Origin: DTWD01 sp963662965 | GTDB taxonomy: Bacteria > Acidobacteriota > Vicinamibacteria > Vicinamibacterales > UBA8438 | Direction: 5' to 3' | Assembly (NCBI GenBank): GCA_963662965.1 | Contig: OY759970.1 | Span: 5,022,001 to 5,086,000, forward strand | Length of the DNA: 64,000 nt | Shown here: positions 61,080 to 64,000 of the stretch, in pieces | Position numbering within the stretch: position 1 is the stretch's first letter | Layout of the letters: each line of letters begins with the position of its first letter | Program-made: the position numbers and the translations under genes | Notes under the pieces: model-generated | Seen by the model: the letters and a program-made list of their open reading frames with translations, nothing else | Told to the model about the DNA's origin: nothing | Database searches by the model: none

Positions 61080-62327
61080 ATGCGTGACCGTTGCATTGTC
61101 GTCGTCTGCCTGCTGGCCTTCGCGACCCCCGGCGTGCGAGCACAGAACCTGCCGACCGCGACTCCGGAGTCGGTCGGACTCTCGGCGAGTGGCCTCGACG
61201 AGGCCACTCGCCAACTCCGCGCCCATGTCGACGACGGTGATGTCGCCGGCGTCGTCGCCGCAGTCGTGCGACATGGGCAACTCGCCTATTTCGAGTCGCT
61301 GGGACAGATCGACCTCGACGCGGAACGGGCGATGCCCGACGACGCCCTCTTCCGGCTGTACTCGATGACGCGCCCGATCACGAGTCTCGCCGCCATGATG
61401 CTGTGGGAGGAAGACGCGTTCGAGCTCGACGATCCGGTATCGAAGTTCTTGCCCCAGTTCGCGAGCCAGCGCGTCTTGGTGGACGCCGCCAATCCGGACC
61501 CGACCGTGAGTCGGCGACGACACGGAGAGATGACGGTCGAACACCTCCTGACGCACACCTCGGGTCTCGGCGGGCGTAACTCCGCGCTGTATCGCGCCGA
61601 ACAGGTCCGTCTCCGGTCGATCACGCTCCGGCAGATGGTGAGCAACGCGGCGCGCGTGCCGTTGTACGAAGATCCCGGCACGCGATGGCGCTACGGCATC
61701 TCGACCACCATTCTTGGCCGACTCGTGGAAATATGGTCCAACCTGCCGCTCGAGACGTTCTTCGAGGAGCGGGTATTCGGCCCGCTCGGCATGCGAGACA
61801 CGGTGTTCTGGGTCGATGCGTCACGGGTCGACCGATTTGGTCCCGCGTACCGTCCCGACAGCAACGGGACGCTCCGTCCGCACGCAATCGAAGTCGTTCC
61901 GTTCACCGAACGACCCACGCTCACCGAAGGGGGCGTCGGGCTCATCTCGATGGTGCCCGACTACCTCCGCTTCGCTCAGTTGTTCCTGAACAGCGGAGAG
62001 CTCGACGGCGTCCGTCTCCTCCAACCCGACACCGTGGCGATGATGACGGTGAACCGCCTTCCCGACACGGTGCTCCCGATCGGCTTCGGTAGTCCGCAGT
62101 TGGGGCGCGGTTGGGGACTTGGGTTTTGCATCGTGATGGACGAGTCGGTCTTCCCCTATCCAGTGAGCGAGGGGACATTCTGGTGGGACGGCTCCTCCGG
62201 CACTCGGTTTTTCGTAGATCCGGTGCGCGACATGGTGACCGTCATCATGGCGGCGGCGTCACCGGCGCGCGGCAACGGCTTTCGAGAGGCGTTTACCGAG
62301 GCAGTTTACGCCGCCGTCGTGGATTAG
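61080..62327 (+). CDS. serine hydrolase of the beta-lactamase fold, with Arg in place of the catalytic Lys
   Basis: 415 residues. Signal peptide CIVVVCLLAFATPGVRA. Beta-lactamase (class C/esterase EstB-like) domain: LFRLYSMTRPITSLAAMMLW with Ser95, then HLLTHTSGLG, WRYGISTTILGRLVEIWS for the Tyr-x-Asn region, and GGVGLISMVPDYLRFAQLFL. In the SxxK motif the Lys is Arg98 (codon CGC), and the YxN Asn is Ser. Most family members keep Lys. The activity may therefore be altered or lost. Divergent from typA across 27 bases. Convergent with the next gene with a four-base overlap. Confidence 0.8.
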   Translation: MRDRCIVVVCLLAFATPGVRAQNLPTATPESVGLSASGLDEATRQLRAHVDDGDVAGVVAAVVRHGQLAYFESLGQIDLDAERAMPDDALFRLYSMTRPITSLAAMMLWEEDAFELDDPVSKFLPQFASQRVLVDAANPDPTVSRRRHGEMTVEHLLTHTSGLGGRNSALYRAEQVRLRSITLRQMVSNAARVPLYEDPGTRWRYGISTTILGRLVEIWSNLPLETFFEERVFGPLGMRDTVFWVDASRVDRFGPAYRPDSNGTLRPHAIEVVPFTERPTLTEGGVGLISMVPDYLRFAQLFLNSGELDGVRLLQPDTVAMMTVNRLPDTVLPIGFGSPQLGRGWGLGFCIVMDESVFPYPVSEGTFWWDGSSGTRFFVDPVRDMVTVIMAAASPARGNGFREAFTEAVYAAVVD

Positions 62328-62944
62328 TCGCGCAGCTCGAGCGGCGCCTGGCAGTCGGCATCGGTCACCTGGAGCGGCCACCAGCTGGCAAAGTTGCCGT
62401 CGGACGCCGCCAGAGGGACCGCCAGCGCGAAGGGTCCTGGCGCGAACGAGGCACCGTCGCCATGCCGACTCAGTTCGCGTCGGAATCGATCGACTTCCGG
62501 TGCGGCGAACAAGGCGTAGTAGAGCTGACGTGCCGGAAGGCGGCGAATATGGCCGACACAAACCGGGGTCGGCACGACGTCACCCAGGCCCGCGTCTTCC
62601 GCCGCCGCGCGTAGATCCTCGATCGAGAGGGTGCCACGAATGGACTGGTATTCGTCCGGCAGCACGATCGGCATCGCCGCCTTCGCCGGCGACGTCATCG
62701 ACTCCATGGTTCGATTGAAGATCTGCTGAAACAACTCGGCGCGCAGCTGGTCGGACGGCTCGAACACCAGCACGCCGACGCCGGACTGCATCGGTCCGCG
62801 TAGCCCCAGCTGCCAGTCGGACACGAGGCTGCCGCTGACGACGTACGGCTCCGACAGGCTGCTCTGTACTGACTGCCAGAACAGCCAGCCGAGCACGATG
62901 AGCAGGACACCGGCGATCCCGACCTTTCGCAGCGTCTGTGTCAT
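62324..62944 (-). CDS. membrane-anchored periplasmic protein of unknown function
   Basis: 206 residues. One N-terminal helix (VGIAGVLLIVLGWLFWQSVQ) acts as anchor or uncleaved signal; the rest is soluble, with VGVLVFEPSDQLRAELFQQI and LPDEYQSIRGTLSIEDLRAA, and two Cys near the ends (VCVGHI, ADCQAPLE). I do not recognise the family. It lies 40 bases downstream of the desaturase and may share its transcript. Confidence 0.6.
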   Translation of the reverse strand: MTQTLRKVGIAGVLLIVLGWLFWQSVQSSLSEPYVVSGSLVSDWQLGLRGPMQSGVGVLVFEPSDQLRAELFQQIFNRTMESMTSPAKAAMPIVLPDEYQSIRGTLSIEDLRAAAEDAGLGDVVPTPVCVGHIRRLPARQLYYALFAAPEVDRFRRELSRHGDGASFAPGPFALAVPLAASDGNFASWWPLQVTDADCQAPLELRD

Positions 62945-62984
62945 CGGTTTGCCCCGCCCGAATCCCGTGGGTTGTCAGGAGGAA

Positions 62985-63851
62985 TCAGGCCGCGCGCTTG
63001 GCGAGCACGATCTTGTTGGCGATCTGGGTGTCGGTCGGCACCTGAACGTCCCAGGCGATCCCGAGCTTTTCGAGCAACCGGATCTGCAGCCAGGTGAGGT
63101 CGATCTCCTGCCAGGTCAACCCGTGACGAGCCGAGCGAGGCAGGGCGTGATGGTTGTTGTGCCACCCCTCACCGAAGGTCAGCAGCGCCACCCACATCAA
63201 GTTCTTGGAGTCGTCCCCAGTATCGAACCGGCGTTGCCCCCAAAGGTGGGTCGCCGAGTTGACCAACCAGGTGCAGTGGAGTCCGAAGACGACCCGGAAG
63301 AACACCCCCCAGAGCAGATACGGAAGGCCGCCGAGGGCAAGGAGTGCAACGCCGAGCACGACGAGTGGCACCCAGTGCCACGTATTGAGCACGCGGTAGA
63401 ACCGATCCTGCATCAGATCGGGCGCGTACTTGCCCGTCACGGCAGTGTTGGAGTGGAGCTCTTCCCCGAAAATGGTCCACAGCATGTGCGACCACCACCT
63501 CCCGTCGCGAGGGGTGTGGGGGTCCCCGTGATCGTCTGAGTACTGGTGGTGAATGCGATGCACGGCCGTCCAAAAAATCGGACCGCCTTGGAGCGTCATG
63601 GTGGCGCAGACCGCAAAGAAGTGCTCAACCGCCTTCGGGACCTTGTAGGCCCGATGGGTATGAAGCCGGTGATACCCCAACCCAATGCCCCACCCGATGC
63701 AAATCCAATGCAGGGCGAACGCGACGAGAATGGCGTCCCAGGTCGCGAAGAACAACGCGATGACGGCGAGCACGTGGAACACCACCATCGTCATGAGGGT
63801 GCTCCAGGCGATCTGAGCACGGCTACCGAAATCCATCGAGGCGTTGTCCAA
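62985..63851 (-). CDS. membrane fatty-acyl-CoA desaturase (delta-9 type)
   Basis: 288 residues with four helices and the three histidine boxes that hold the di-iron centre: YHRLHTHRAYK, HRIHHQYSDDHGDPH, and GEGWHNNHHALPRSA. The overall size and box spacing match acyl-CoA delta-9 desaturases. Introduces a cis double bond to adjust membrane fluidity. ATG 63851. An upstream start at 63942 on the other strand implies a shared promoter region. Confidence 0.92.
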   Translation of the reverse strand: MDNASMDFGSRAQIAWSTLMTMVVFHVLAVIALFFATWDAILVAFALHWICIGWGIGLGYHRLHTHRAYKVPKAVEHFFAVCATMTLQGGPIFWTAVHRIHHQYSDDHGDPHTPRDGRWWSHMLWTIFGEELHSNTAVTGKYAPDLMQDRFYRVLNTWHWVPLVVLGVALLALGGLPYLLWGVFFRVVFGLHCTWLVNSATHLWGQRRFDTGDDSKNLMWVALLTFGEGWHNNHHALPRSARHGLTWQEIDLTWLQIRLLEKLGIAWDVQVPTDTQIANKIVLAKRAA

Positions 63852-63941
63852 CCTGAATCTCCCGTTCCATCCCGTGGCGACGCATTCGCCAGGTGTCCAG
63901 GTATTGTAGCCGTTCTGCGCTAATTCGAACGGAGCCGCCGC

Positions 63942-64000
63942 ATGGACGCGACCTGGAATTCCGGGCCCTCGGAATCCAAGGTGGCGCGTCAGGCGTCAAA
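63942..64000 (+). CDS. possible start of a gene running off the right edge
   Basis: ATG with GGAG eight bases upstream and an open frame of 19 codons (MDATWNSGPSESKVARQAS) to the window end. Too short to recognise. Divergent from the desaturase. Confidence 0.3.
   Translation, partial: MDATWNSGPSESKVARQAS

Noticed and set aside
1..64000. CRISPR array or tRNA/rRNA genes
   Set aside because: No regularly spaced direct repeats with spacers, and no tRNA cloverleaf or rRNA segment was recognised by eye; a tRNAscan or Infernal search would settle it.

Overview
The window reads as a contig from a high-GC Gram-negative bacterium, most likely an Acidobacteriota of the Vicinamibacteria type, probably a metagenome-assembled genome. 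The evidence is a VWFA-related surface protein, DUF6152 proteins, a DUF6644-like/cytochrome cluster, a TonB receptor with an N-terminal carboxypeptidase-regulatory domain, Tat-exported oxidoreductases, and dense GC-rich palindromic repeats between genes. This placement is inference; there is no rRNA or marker set in view.

Layout. 1-0.9 kb: the edge of an IS3-type element that has cut a secreted protease gene. 1-7.9 kb: housekeeping and envelope genes (YyaL-type thioredoxin protein, DJ-1/PfpI, prephenate dehydratase, YihY/BrkB, beta-barrel). 7.9-11.5 kb: an acyl-CoA (methylcrotonyl-type) carboxylase operon whose biotin carboxylase gene is split by a repeat. 11.5-14.3 kb: debris and small modules (kinase remnant, VapBC, ferredoxin, decayed IS110). 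14.5-17.2 kb: copC-copD-D-threonine aldolase-like operon. 17.2-18.8 kb: an IS256 element nested in a palindrome. 18.8-25.2 kb: prpE and an AttEFGH-like ABC/FtsX/lipocalin operon. 26.4-31.4 kb: VWFA protein diverging from an acyl-CoA ligase plus two unrelated ceramidases. 31.5-40.8 kb: an Omp85-type outer-membrane protein, SYLF protein, FAD oxidoreductase, lipocalin-like protein and a DUF6152/membrane/cytochrome cluster. 40.9-53 kb: the most interesting region, a TonB receptor, an ExbB/TolQ-like channel, a DUF2149-type protein, a hydrophobic protein and an exported, membrane-anchored CobN-family chelatase, flanked by a broken PepSY membrane protein and a MauG remnant. 53-64 kb: a two-component system, tandemly duplicated NHL lipoproteins, TypA, a beta-lactamase-fold hydrolase and a fatty-acid desaturase.

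The 40.9-50.4 kb genes parallel the Bacteroidota hmuYRSTUV haem-acquisition operon, without HmuY. The receptor would import a tetrapyrrole, a dedicated proton channel could supply energy, and the CobN-like protein is predicted to act in the periplasm, where it may extract metal rather than make B12 (no CobS/CobT is present).

A second theme is repeats. Two superfamilies of palindromic elements fill the intergenic spaces. Their ends begin with CTAG or CTAA, and in most copies that end supplies, or directly abuts, the stop codon of the neighbouring gene. One copy lies inside a gene and another is cleaved by an IS.

A third theme is broken frames. At least six genes carry single-base frameshifts, several in G/C or T homopolymers, so many are probably assembly errors rather than true pseudogenes.
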